From: Basidiobolus heterosporus B8920
Taxonomy: Eukaryota > Basidiobolomycota > Basidiobolomycetes > Basidiobolales > Basidiobolaceae
Direction: 5' to 3'
DNA: 10,649 bases
NCBI GenBank assembly: GCA_000697455.1
Contig: JNET01032413.1
Coordinates: 1-10,649, forward strand
Under the pieces are notes generated by a model that saw nothing but the letters and a program-made list of their open reading frames with translations, had not been told where the DNA came from and searched no databases. Shown here piece after piece: positions 1-10,649 of the stretch (the stretch's first letter is position 1; each line of letters begins with the position of its first letter). The position numbers were made by a program, and so were the translations under genes.

Positions 1-1735
1 CCCACTTGTATTTCACCGGTATCTGTTTCCCCGACGACTGTTTCTAAAATTGAAATGTTCGAAATAAATGTTAATGACATCAGGAGCATGGATTGATTAC
101 AAATATCAAAATTACCTTTGATCACTGTTTCAGTTTCTGGCACCGATATTTCTTGGCTTTGTGGCTGTTCATTAATTTGTGGCTCTGTGGTATCAACTGT
201 TATATCTTCGGTGTCCAATGCATCGTTTTCTATTTTCTCCTCGCTAACATCGTTAGCGGCATCTACAATCATGTCTGCAGAGTCCACATGTGTTTCAGGA
301 ATCTCCTCATTCGTTGTTTCGATACCGTCCATGGCCTCTACGGACTCATGTGTCTTGGAATCTGGCTCTTCGTTAGATACATGACCTGACAAATTCTGTT
401 CGTTTTCTTCTAGCAAAGGGGTGGTATCGTTCCCTGGGGTCAACGCTGATTCTGGAGAAGGATTTTCGATACTTTCCGTGCCCTGGAGTTCCGACGTTGA
501 ATCTTCCTCCTGAGGTTTAGTCTCTTCGCCAAAAGCATCATCCATATGAATGTCTGTACTGGAGCTCCCTTGATTCTGCGAAACCATTGCCTGTTCCTCA
601 GTATGATTGGTTTCCGTAGTAGGATTTGAGTCGGAGGAGTTGTCAGACTCACTGGGTGGTTGCGTTTGTTCAGCCTCTGCAACTAGGGACTCGCTCTTTG
701 ACAATTCATCCGGGTTGTTTTCTGTCTCTGAAATTTCCGAGACTTGACTTGCGACAAACGACTCGCCCAAGCTAGATCTTTCGGGGGCATTTCCATTGTT
801 AGATACTAATTCCGAGTTTGCCGGGCTATCAACTGAGGGCGCGTAAGTACTCTCCAGTGGTGTCTCAACCGATGAGTTAGCTTGGTCTTCCTTAGGTGTA
901 TTCATCTGTGAATCAGTATTTTCAATGGAAGTGGTATTGACCGGTGAACTAGTTTTAGCAGATGACTGGGAATTTGTATCCAAAGATTTATCCACGGGAG
1001 TGTCGATGGCTGAATTTAGGTCAGGTGTGTTTACGCTAGAAGCATGAGTCACCGTGGCTGAGGCCGGTGTATCTTCTTGTGGAGTATTCAACTCATCTAA
1101 TCTGGGCGTATCCATATCCGTATCACCACCAACATCTGATTTATGGCGTTTCATCGAGTCATCAGCCATCTCCTCATCCTCTTTGTCACGTTTTCTTGAT
1201 AACGCAGGGGCCTCGTTCTAATCATTTGTAAACGTTGAATGGCCTGGAAAAAGAAATCGAAAAATTTGTATTGCAAAAGTCGTACCTCTGAAACTTGAAC
1301 TTGATACAATTCATCTTCAGAAGAGTCGTCGTCAAATTCAGGCTCTTTATCGACTGTAGGAAAAATACATGTCCAGGAAAATATATTCAATTTATGCACG
1401 ATCTCGACATAACGATTCTAGTTCTAAAGATTACCTTTCACCCATTTATAGATCTGTATTTGTTTACTGTTGTTTGGATAAGTCCATTTTTTCATCCTTC
1501 AAGTAGTAGAAAGTAAGGGGATTAGATGGAATTCAGCAAAGATTTGGCTTAGGTCATCATAATAACTCTGACTCGAAAATTGCCAAATACTCGTATCTAT
1601 GTTTCTAGGGTAAGAGAAAAGTAAATACCAAGACTGTACTGGCTCTATTAATGCTCGCTTTAAACGATCATGTTCGTTTGTCGCGTTTCTATGACCACGC
1701 GCTTCAGAATTCCTGCTTGGTCGTGTTGAAGTCAT
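1..1735 (-). CDS. BCL7-family SWI/SNF chromatin-remodelling subunit (3' end beyond window)
   Basis: Exons on the minus strand are 1735-1629, 1496-1435, 1353-1286, 1217-116 and 43-1 (continues off the window), giving at least 460 residues. All junctions are GT-AG and keep phase. Joining exons 1-3 gives the BCL7 N-terminal signature (family: W-x-K-K-W ... R-I-Y-K-W-V-P-V): here SWMKKW at 35-40 and IQIYKWVKV at 49-57, preceded by a basic stretch (DRLKRALI, 23-30) and followed by an acidic patch (DDDSSEDE). A bipartite nuclear-localisation-like signal lies at 87-105 (RKR and KRHK). The rest, about 350 residues, is low-complexity Ser/Thr/Glu/Asn-rich and probably disordered, with a cluster of TP/SP sites at 116-211. 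Metazoan BCL7 proteins are about 200 residues, belong to BAF/PBAF complexes and also have S/T/E-rich tails. The start was chosen as the first Met beyond a hydrophobic AT-rich leader. The family call rests on a short domain; the tail is not diagnostic. Confidence 0.78.
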
Positions 1736-2100
1736 ATCACCTCTTAACAAACTCAAAATAATGTAAAGTAAGTAAATAAATTTTAAACCACTCAACTAAA
1801 ATCCTACTTATCATTAGACAAGGGTTCTTGTCAACAATAAAGATTTTGTTTTTGAAATTATTATTCTGATATTTAAATCATGTAACTTCGTGGTTTATTC
1901 CAAGTTTAAAATTGTATTGGCTTTTTTCAGGGATTATTGGTTAACGTACAGAAAATTTAATCGTCTCGGGTGGGTTGTGTGCTTTGTGTACGTAATCATA
2001 AATTGGGTTGCGTCAACGAAAAATAGCCAAGTACCCAGTTGGTAGTAGTCTCTATTATACAATAGTATACTTGAATTGCTCTTCTCACCCAATACATACT
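1736..2100. promoter_or_regulatory. Divergent promoter between the BCL7-like gene and UMP1
   Basis: These 365 bases separate two divergent start codons. No credible coding exon is seen. Visible landmarks are a palindromic GTTGCGTCAAC at 2007-2017 and overlapping AT-rich palindromes (TATAC-AATA-GTATA, 2056-2069) about 35 bases before the UMP1 start, which may be the TATA/initiation region. I found no match to the yeast Rpn4 proteasome element (GGTGGCAAA). Assignment as a shared promoter is inferred from gene orientation. Confidence 0.5.
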
Positions 2101-2859
2101 ATGGTAAATATTAGCTTTATCATTATTAAATTCCTTCAACTGACTGCTTTTCGGCTTTGGATATTGTATTCAAGAAGGACTGACTGATTAAGTGTTCTTA
2201 CTCTATTGCATACATTTAGGCTTCCAACTCTCTTAGAATCATTCCAGGCGACCACACCTCTCAATCTGAGAAGCATAGTTTCCGTGAAACTTCTAATTCT
2301 TTCCAAGTTCATGATACCTTACGTCATGGATTCAAATCAGTTGCCAGCGATATCACTACTGGTCATCCGTTAGAGGCTAAGCTCAACAACGTAAGGCATA
2401 CTTTCTCAGCTGACGATGATATAATTGCATTTACTAATTTGCTCGCTGCATCAAGTGGGAAGAAACTCAGACCAATCTCAAGTTGAACATGCAACGTCAG
2501 CTTTATGGAATCCACGCTCCAGTCAGAACTCTTATGGAGAGAGATATTGTTTCACGTGTATGTAATTCTATCCCTGAACTCGCAGCCCCACTTCTACTGG
2601 TTACTAATTCAATCATATGCATAGAACCAACGTCTTCCTGTACTTCCTTCCTCAAATATTGGACTTGATATCTTAACAGGAAGAGATGAGCATATTGATT
2701 TCGAAGATTACTTAAACGGTAAGTGTTATCTTCTAGCAATGATGATTTCAAATTGAATCCGTTCACTTATTGTTCGTACACTTTATAGATCCTGCTATGT
2801 CTACTCAAATGATGGATGTTCATGCCTCTATGGAGCACAAGCTTGGCATGAAATTCTAA
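2101..2859 (+). CDS. UMP1: Proteasome maturation factor Ump1/POMP
   Basis: Exons are 2101-2103, 2220-2390, 2456-2557, 2625-2718 and 2789-2859, giving 146 residues (yeast Ump1 148, human POMP 141). Ump1 is a chaperone of 20S core-particle assembly; it sits in the half-proteasome and is degraded when the proteasome matures. The family hallmarks are all visible: SLRIIPGDHTS near the N-terminus, VHDTLRHG, the HPLEAKLNNW block, MQRQLYGIHAPVRTLMERD, NQRLPVLPSSN, and the C-terminal ILTGRDEHIDFEDYLNDP followed by EHKLGMKF. The first exon is the ATG alone, followed by a 116-nt intron. Introns 2 and 3 (65 and 67 nt) carry perfect TACTAAT branch sites at about 2432 and 2602. The gene diverges from the BCL7-like gene upstream and runs in the same direction as RPS19 downstream. 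Confidence 0.96.
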
Positions 2860-2931
2860 TCCATTAATCACAAGAATTCCAGTAGCTATATCTATTCTCT
2901 CTTGTATTAATTGACATACTTTACATCTTCT

Positions 2932-2937
2932 ATTAAA
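2932..2937 (+). terminator. Possible UMP1 poly(A) signal (ATTAAA)
   Basis: This common variant of AATAAA lies 73 bases after the UMP1 stop codon in AT-rich sequence. No canonical AATAAA was seen nearer. The assignment rests on position only. Confidence 0.35.
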
Positions 2938-3249
2938 CTGTTTCTCATTCGATGGAGAAAACAATGGATTTATCTAGCAAAAAGCCAAGTCAACAATAAT
3001 GTTTGTCATGCCTTCGCGTTAACGACGGCTTAATTATCGAGCTCTTAGTTACTTAAATATTATTCCCGATGTTCTAAACACTCAGTTTAATCACTAACAA
3101 ATACATGTTCAGTATGTGCTCATATTGCACCGAAGCCCAGCAAACATAGTGAAAATTGAATATCAAACCCTGATTGGATCAGTTTGGATATTAGTTAGTT
3201 CTGGCCAATTGAAAATGGGAATAAATTCAGTTAAGCAAGGATGAAGTAT
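2938..3249. other. Intergenic sequence between UMP1 and RPS19
   Basis: AT-rich, with short open frames only. I see no family motif, tRNA-like cloverleaf or repeat. It probably holds the UMP1 3' end and upstream control sequence of RPS19. Confidence 0.5.
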
Positions 3250-3313
3250 AAGGTTAGGGTACTTGTAAAAACTGCTTGTTCTCCTTCACCTCTTACACGA
3301 ACGTAATTTTAAG
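3250..3313 (+). promoter_or_regulatory. RPS19 core promoter and leader: TTAGGG element plus pyrimidine tract
   Basis: A TTAGGG hexamer (3254-3259, within AAGGTTAGGGTAC) is followed 15-35 bases later by a C/T-rich run (about 3275-3293), the usual kind of start region for ribosomal-protein genes, and then by a possible splice donor at 3313/3314. TTAGGG-type sites bind Tbf1-like Myb proteins at ribosomal-protein promoters in several fungi. Use here is inferred from spacing alone; a lone hexamer also occurs by chance. Confidence 0.4.
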
Positions 3314-3507
3314 GTTAGTAGAGAAAACCATTCGAACTCAACCAGCTACGACCATTTTTTCGCTTGCTACAGAATCATTTTTGGCTTCGATAGAGAAAAA
3401 TACATATATGCTAGAATTTGTACATCGCAAAAATACCATGAATAGGGGGAAACTGTTGTAGCGAAAGTCATTACTTCGGGTTTATTGATGTTTCATTGAT
3501 ATTTTAG
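3314..3507 (+). other. Probable 5'-UTR intron of RPS19
   Basis: The sequence directly before the RPS19 ATG is a good 3' splice site (TGATATTTTAG then ATG), so an intron probably ends at the start codon. The best donor seen is AAG/GTTAGT at 3314, a donor sequence also used in AlaRS intron 10 and TFB1 intron 2. The 194-nt interval has short open frames with no recognisable protein. The donor choice is tentative; the acceptor is stronger. Confidence 0.5.
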
Positions 3508-3936
3508 ATGGCAGGCGGCATTACCGTTAAGGATGTTAACTCTCACGCCTTTATCAAGGCTTACGCTGCTCACTTGAAGCGCTCTGGCAAACTCGACGTT
3601 CCCAAATGGGTCGATTTAGCCAAGACTGCTACCTACAAAGAGCTTGGTCCTTATGACCAAGACTGGTTCTACATTCGTGCTGCTTCCGTTGCTCGCCATA
3701 TCTACCTTCACAAGACCATTGGTGTTGGTCACTTAAGACGTCTCCATGGTGGTCGTAAGAACCGTGGTACCTGCCCCTCCCACCATGCTGATGGATCTGG
3801 CTCTGTTGCCCGTAAAGTTCTCCAGGCTTTGGAACAAATCAACATTATTGAAAAGTCAGCCAAGGGTGGCCGTTGTCTCACTCAAGATGGTCAACGTGAT
3901 CTTGACCGCATCAGTGCCCAAGTTGCCAAGGCTTAG
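3508..3936 (+). CDS. RPS19: 40S ribosomal protein S19 (eS19)
   Basis: A single uninterrupted frame of 142 residues, the usual eS19 length (yeast 144, human 145). It is a small-subunit protein in the 40S head, needed for 18S rRNA 3' maturation. The family pattern is clear throughout: [10 protein letters not shown] start, [33 protein letters not shown] with [11 protein letters not shown], the glycine-rich [30 protein letters not shown], and the C-terminal [16 protein letters not shown]. The conserved helix residue R63 (the R of VARHIY) is kept. The usual acidic end is replaced by a short QVAKA. Codons are strongly biased (CGT, GGT, AAG, ATC, CTC) compared with the neighbouring AlaRS, as expected for a highly expressed gene. 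The ATG directly follows a splice acceptor. Confidence 0.99.
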   Translation: MAGGITVKDVNSHAFIKAYAAHLKRSGKLDVPKWVDLAKTATYKELGPYDQDWFYIRAASVARHIYLHKTIGVGHLRRLHGGRKNRGTCPSHHADGSGSVARKVLQALEQINIIEKSAKGGRCLTQDGQRDLDRISAQVAKA

Positions 3937-4005
3937 ATTATAGTCAATAACACAGCCCCCCTTTGAATACTTTATATGTATTGTAATGTCGCTTCCCGAT
4001 AGCCA

Positions 4006-4011
4006 AATAAA
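4006..4011 (+). terminator. RPS19 poly(A) signal (AATAAA)
   Basis: Canonical AATAAA 69 bases after the RPS19 stop codon, on the same strand and in AT-rich context. Confidence 0.7.
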
Positions 4012-4325
4012 CCTAGCCCTAACTCTATTATCTCGTTAATTGATTTGAAAAATCGTTTTCGTGATTTCTACCATCCATCACTAAACATAATCTGCTAACA
4101 AACGCCATGGCGATAACACAAAGTCCTAGCTAAATCACGAGTTGATGTCAGCAGTTGCTCAAGTTCCTAGGTGAAATATCAAATCAAATCATGAGGGAAA
4201 AATTTATACTTCGGACTGCTCACGGCCTCTGAAATCTATCGAACTAATTGAAAGTAGTGACCAGGCACGAGTAACTTGAGCTTCGCAATAAGCAAACCGA
4301 CCAAAAGCACAAGTAACAGCTCGCA
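4012..4325 (+). promoter_or_regulatory. AlaRS upstream region
   Basis: About 310 bases with no supported gene. AGCCCTAA at 4015-4022 is the reverse complement of TTAGGGCT, matching the Tbf1-type ARCCCTAA consensus. An in-frame TAA at 4314-4316, only nine bases before the AlaRS ATG, supports that start. No clear TATA box is seen. Confidence 0.4.
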
Positions 4326-7936
<3,611 letters not shown>

Positions 7937-8177
7937 TCGCTACATTATCATTAATGTCAACATATAACACAATAAATGCATGCATATTAGTTTGAACGCT
8001 AGTCCAAATACTTGTCCAGATAATCGATTTTATGTATGTACATTATTAATGCTCCTAAAATACGTTCTATCCGAATTAATTACAGGTCTCCTAATTGGAT
8101 TTACACAGTATTTGCCAGGAGAGACAACATTTAAAACGAGTGCTACCATACAAGGGTTGCGGATCGTGATGGAGGGC
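7937..8177. other. Convergent 3' intergenic region, AlaRS/TFB1
   Basis: 241 bases between two facing stop codons. The AlaRS poly(A) signal lies at 7971-7976. I saw no clear AATAAA for TFB1 on the minus strand and no gene. Confidence 0.6.
7971..7976 (+). terminator. AlaRS poly(A) signal (AATAAA)
   Basis: Canonical AATAAA 34 bases after the AlaRS stop codon, in the correct orientation. Confidence 0.65.
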
Positions 8178-9979
8178 TTAATTATTACGGGTTCCATGTA
8201 TTTTGAATGCATTTGAAATGGCCAAAATCGTTGGTCTCATCATACTCTCTACTTTTTCCAAGTCAAAGCTCTCCGCCTCCGCGGCTATCATGGCCGACTT
8301 CATTCGCTCATTGATTTTTTTCAATGCTTCAATCATTCTCTGGGCTTTCTTCTCATTAGGAACAACTTCCTGTTTTGCTGTTGTTGACTCTTCTAATTCT
8401 GGCAAGATAGACGCCCAAAAATGCCTCAAAAGCTCTTTGGCACTGACATGGCAGCTGCTGATTTCTCGTAGTACATTATGCGGAACATTCAACCGTTTGA
8501 TGTCATAGTTGTGGGCTTGTCTTTTGTTCGTAATGTCTCTGTTTAGCTCTCGTGATATATCCAGTCCAACAGATGTGTTGATTTCAACGGATTCTAAATG
8601 TACGTGTTCATAGCCATTCTTGAATTTAGATAGGATGCTTGAATAGTCTACGTTCGAGTTATCATGAGTGTGCTCTCCAATGTTGTCAAAATATCGTGCT
8701 TGATCCTGAATATCAAGATACAACACACTCGAGTCGTGATTCTCCTGCAAGTCTGGCAACAAAATTTCTTTCTCTATATTCTGTTTTCTTTGAACGTGAT
8801 CGTGGGAATCCGTGTTCTTCAGGATCTGCTCTGAAAATAAATTAAAGCGCCTAATCAATGATAGCGGTTGGGCATTTGTCCCGGGGATCATGGTGAAGTT
8901 AGGCTTGTTTCCGGTTTCTGGGTGATCCTCTGAAGTCGCGTCTAAATTTAAAATGCTTGGAAGATCTTCGGTGCGTATTCTCTTGCTGGAATTCGCAATG
9001 GCTATTTCGTCCTCCTCCAAGTATTTATCAAATATGTCATCCTTGTGGTCCGCGGTACTACGTGATCGCCGTACTCGATGAAATAGCTTGGATGCAAAAT
9101 AGCGTCGCCAGAAATCCTCTTCTGATAACTTATCCGGGACAGTATCGTCGTACGCCCTCTTGACTGCCGGGTATTGAAGAAAGATCCCATGTATAATCTC
9201 TGGCGTTAGAGTGTATTGAAGATCTGTTCCTTCTTGTTGTGTGGGTTTCAAATTGACCCAAGCCGATGATTGCCCACGTTTTTGGTTCATTTTTGCCACT
9301 TGATTTTCTAACAGGTGCTAGATTGTCATTGCATTAATTAAAAAATCAATTATGCACCCTACTAAACTTAATATCAAGGGAAAATACTAACTTGTCTAGT
9401 TTCCCAAAATTCATCTTCTTCGATATGACCAGATAAGACTAACTGCTGGTGGAGTTTCGCAAGCTCCTCATTTCTAGCAAGTAGATTTTGTCGGATCTTC
9501 AAATCTATTGCTGATAGTTTAGTTTGAGTTTGAGGTGGAGTGCTAGTAGTCGAATTATCTACCGGAGTCGCGACAACATTGGGAAGGGTATTTAGATTGG
9601 GTGTAGTCAAGACTCTTGTCAAAATTTCGGTGATTTTCACTTTTATCTGTTCACGGTCAGTTCTTGCATCTGGAGAAGTGAAATTGAAAGTATAGGAAAG
9701 TTCCACTCCTTTATCAGAAACGGTCAACTTTAGCATGACCTTTGCTGAAGAATTTGGACTAACATGTTGGGCTATTAAATGGTATGAGTTATAAAGAAGT
9801 GGAATTGAGAAAAATACAAAGAAAATACCTCGGAAATTTGAGTGTAAGATGGAAACACCAAGATTAGTAGCGCCTTTCATCCTCCACGCAAGTCTCTTGG
9901 TGGTTAAATAAACCGTTCCTTCCTTTTTTTTGTGACTTGCTGGAGATTCTAAAATCACTTTTTCACCCTTTTCCCACAT
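8178..9979 (-). CDS. TFB1: TFIIH core subunit Tfb1/p62
   Basis: Exons 9979-9829, 9771-9392 and 9317-8178 give 556 residues (human p62 548). TFIIH opens promoters for RNA polymerase II and acts in nucleotide excision repair; this subunit's PH domain binds acidic activators and repair proteins. Domains: an N-terminal PH-like fold (1 to about 105; TVYLTTKRLAW and QHVSPNSSAKVMLKL), BSD1 (about 137-177, ending EEDEFWETRQ), the linker HLLENQ...SSAWVNLKP, BSD2 (about 212-260; LTPEIIHGIFLQYPAVKRAY and LSEEDFWRRYFASKLFHR), an acidic variable middle, and the C-terminal ELLRHFW (472-478) with the final helical segment. In intron 2 the CTAG acceptor at 9318 was chosen over a nearer TTAG because only it keeps phase and restores the HLLENQ block. 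Intron 1 (57 nt) is open in frame but reads as an insert within the PH domain. The gene is convergent with AlaRS and divergent from the GH5 gene. Confidence 0.95.
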
Positions 9980-10455
9980 CCTTGTTCACCTTGCAAAGAA
10001 ACTGAAAGAGGTTTAGCTCGAGCTATTCAATTATTTAGGATTTTTGAAACTAGCAGTCCCCATACCCATTGCCGCAGCAGAGGAATCAATTAATCAATCA
10101 AAAGGCCTCGGTTAATCATATATTTCTGATTCAAATATCCTAACACATGGAAGATAAATCATTACAATCAGTACCTTTTTTGAGTGGAAATTATTGACCC
10201 GAAGTTATTTTAGTTACTCATTTTTCGCCACATGTCCCATATATACCGATCTATGTACGTCATGGTGGCATACCTTATTGACGAGACATTGGCATCTTGG
10301 TTAGGTAAGAGGGCGAGATCATTGATGAGATACACTTGTCATGGATTTTGAAAGTTACAGAAATCCTATTATATAAGAAGAGTAGCTTTATAAGTGAACC
10401 CTTAATTATCTTATTTTTCTCGATATTTCGCAGTCCTCCTATCAGGGAAATACGT
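9980..10455. promoter_or_regulatory. Divergent promoter between TFB1 and the GH5 gene
   Basis: 476 bases between opposite start codons. No coding exon is supported. It contains TATATA at 10240-10245, a stronger TATA-like box at 10370-10377, AATCAATT/AATCAATC tandem near-repeats around 10084-10100, and TACGTCA near 10257. Shared regulation is inferred only from orientation. Confidence 0.45.
10370..10377 (+). promoter_or_regulatory. Likely TATA box of the GH5 gene (TATATAAG)
   Basis: A consensus-like TATATAAG on the plus strand, 78 bases before the proposed GH5 start codon, a normal distance for a short leader. Confidence 0.5.
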
Positions 10456-10649
10456 ATGTCGCCAACTCTTACTTTGGACGGATCTTGGTTTAAAGACCAC
10501 TCAGGACGAAAGGTTATTTTGAGGGGAGTGAACTTGGCTGGTTCAAGTAAAACACCGCCCTTGGTACCATCACATGAGCGCAACTCTTTTTTCGAACACA
10601 AAACTGTGAGTTTCATAAACCGGCCTTTTCCTTTGGAAGAAGCTGATGA
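10456..10649 (+). CDS. GH5 glycosidase, ergosteryl-beta-glucosidase/endoglycoceramidase-like (5' part only)
   Basis: The first 64 codons are in the window. They match the start of fungal GH5 proteins such as yeast Egh1: [20 protein letters not shown] then [12 protein letters not shown] (the glycine-rich 'LRGVNL' strand), and after a short gap [20 protein letters not shown], which parallels Egh1 FFEDADKVSFINHPL. These enzymes cleave beta-glucose from steryl glucosides or glucosylceramide. Homologues begin about ten residues before the same DG-F-D-G motif, which supports this ATG; the frame stays open a little upstream and a possible acceptor (TTTCGCAG) lies before it, so a short upstream exon cannot be excluded. 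No signal peptide is seen, which fits an intracellular enzyme. The catalytic glutamates lie beyond the window, so substrate is not decided. Confidence 0.82.
   Translation, partial: MSPTLTLDGSWFKDHSGRKVILRGVNLAGSSKTPPLVPSHERNSFFEHKTVSFINRPFPLEEAD

Noticed and set aside
44-115. Hydrophobic stretch within the BCL7-like tail, a possible membrane segment
   Set aside because: The 72 bases are bounded by AAAG/GTAATT and TTTTAG with phase kept, and the composition is alien to the tail, so it is an intron that happens to be open in frame.
93-389. Overlapping plus-strand open frames with hydrophobic peptides
   Set aside because: They lie antisense to the acidic Ser/Thr-rich exon 4 of the BCL7-like gene, whose minus-strand frame is open for 367 codons and phase-consistent with upstream exons.
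1736-1795. In-frame N-terminal hydrophobic extension (signal-peptide-like) on the BCL7-like protein
   Set aside because: It comes from AT-rich leader sequence upstream of the likely ATG at 1735 and does not suit a nuclear protein; BCL7 homologues begin close to the basic region.
2739-2745. C-box-like ATGATGA in UMP1 intron 4, a possible C/D snoRNA
   Set aside because: No D box (CTGA) or terminal stem follows before the acceptor, and the 70-nt intron is too small.
3276-3461. Plus-strand open frame of 61 codons before RPS19
   Set aside because: No recognisable motif, and it spans the probable RPS19 leader and 5'-UTR intron.
8085-8130. Near-inverted repeat GGTCTCCT ... AGGAGAGAC in the AlaRS/TFB1 intergenic region
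   Set aside because: Short and imperfect with a loop of over 20 bases; not distinguishable from chance.
9772-9828. Transmembrane-like segment within the TFB1 PH domain
   Set aside because: It is an in-frame 57-nt intron (GTATTT...TTAATAG); removing it restores the p62-like join NFR-AQHVSPNSSAKV.

Overview
This window is ordinary nuclear housekeeping DNA of a eukaryote, most probably an early-diverging ('zygomycete'-type) fungus. The evidence for a fungus is short spliceosomal introns (55-132 nt), some with TACTAAT-type branch sites, a moderately AT-rich composition, AATAAA poly(A) signals, and a partial GH5 gene of the fungal ergosteryl-glucosidase (Egh1-like) kind. The lineage is inferred from protein flavour only. 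I see no operon, mobile element, virus-like element, CRISPR array, tRNA or rRNA.

Layout from left to right: (1) 1-1735, minus strand, cut by the window edge: a BCL7-family SWI/SNF subunit with a very long Ser/Thr/Glu-rich tail. (2) 2101-2859, plus: the proteasome maturation factor Ump1/POMP, in five exons, the first being only the start codon. (3) 3508-3936, plus: 40S ribosomal protein S19, intronless in its coding part but with a splice acceptor directly before the ATG. (4) 4326-7936, plus: a bacterial/organelle-type alanyl-tRNA synthetase with an N-terminal mitochondrial presequence, 15 exons and 908 codons; every splice junction was fixed by phase and by homology. (5) 8178-9979, minus: TFIIH subunit Tfb1/p62, in three exons and 556 codons. 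(6) 10456-10649, plus, cut by the edge: the start of a GH5 glycosidase related to ergosteryl-beta-glucosidase/endoglycoceramidase.

The genes serve separate core functions: chromatin remodelling, 20S proteasome assembly, the small ribosomal subunit, mitochondrial translation, transcription initiation and DNA repair, and sterol/sphingolipid glucoside turnover. BCL7/UMP1 and TFB1/GH5 are divergent pairs that share intergenic promoters; AlaRS and TFB1 are convergent with 241 nt between them.

The points most worth a second look are the BCL7 homologue with its proline-directed phosphosite cluster, a mitochondrial-only AlaRS that looks alphaproteobacterial and carries two altered motifs, a perfect 13-bp hairpin wrapped around the 3' end of one AlaRS intron, and the RPS19 leader (TTAGGG element, pyrimidine tract, probable 5'-UTR intron). 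I found no convincing undescribed multi-gene system.
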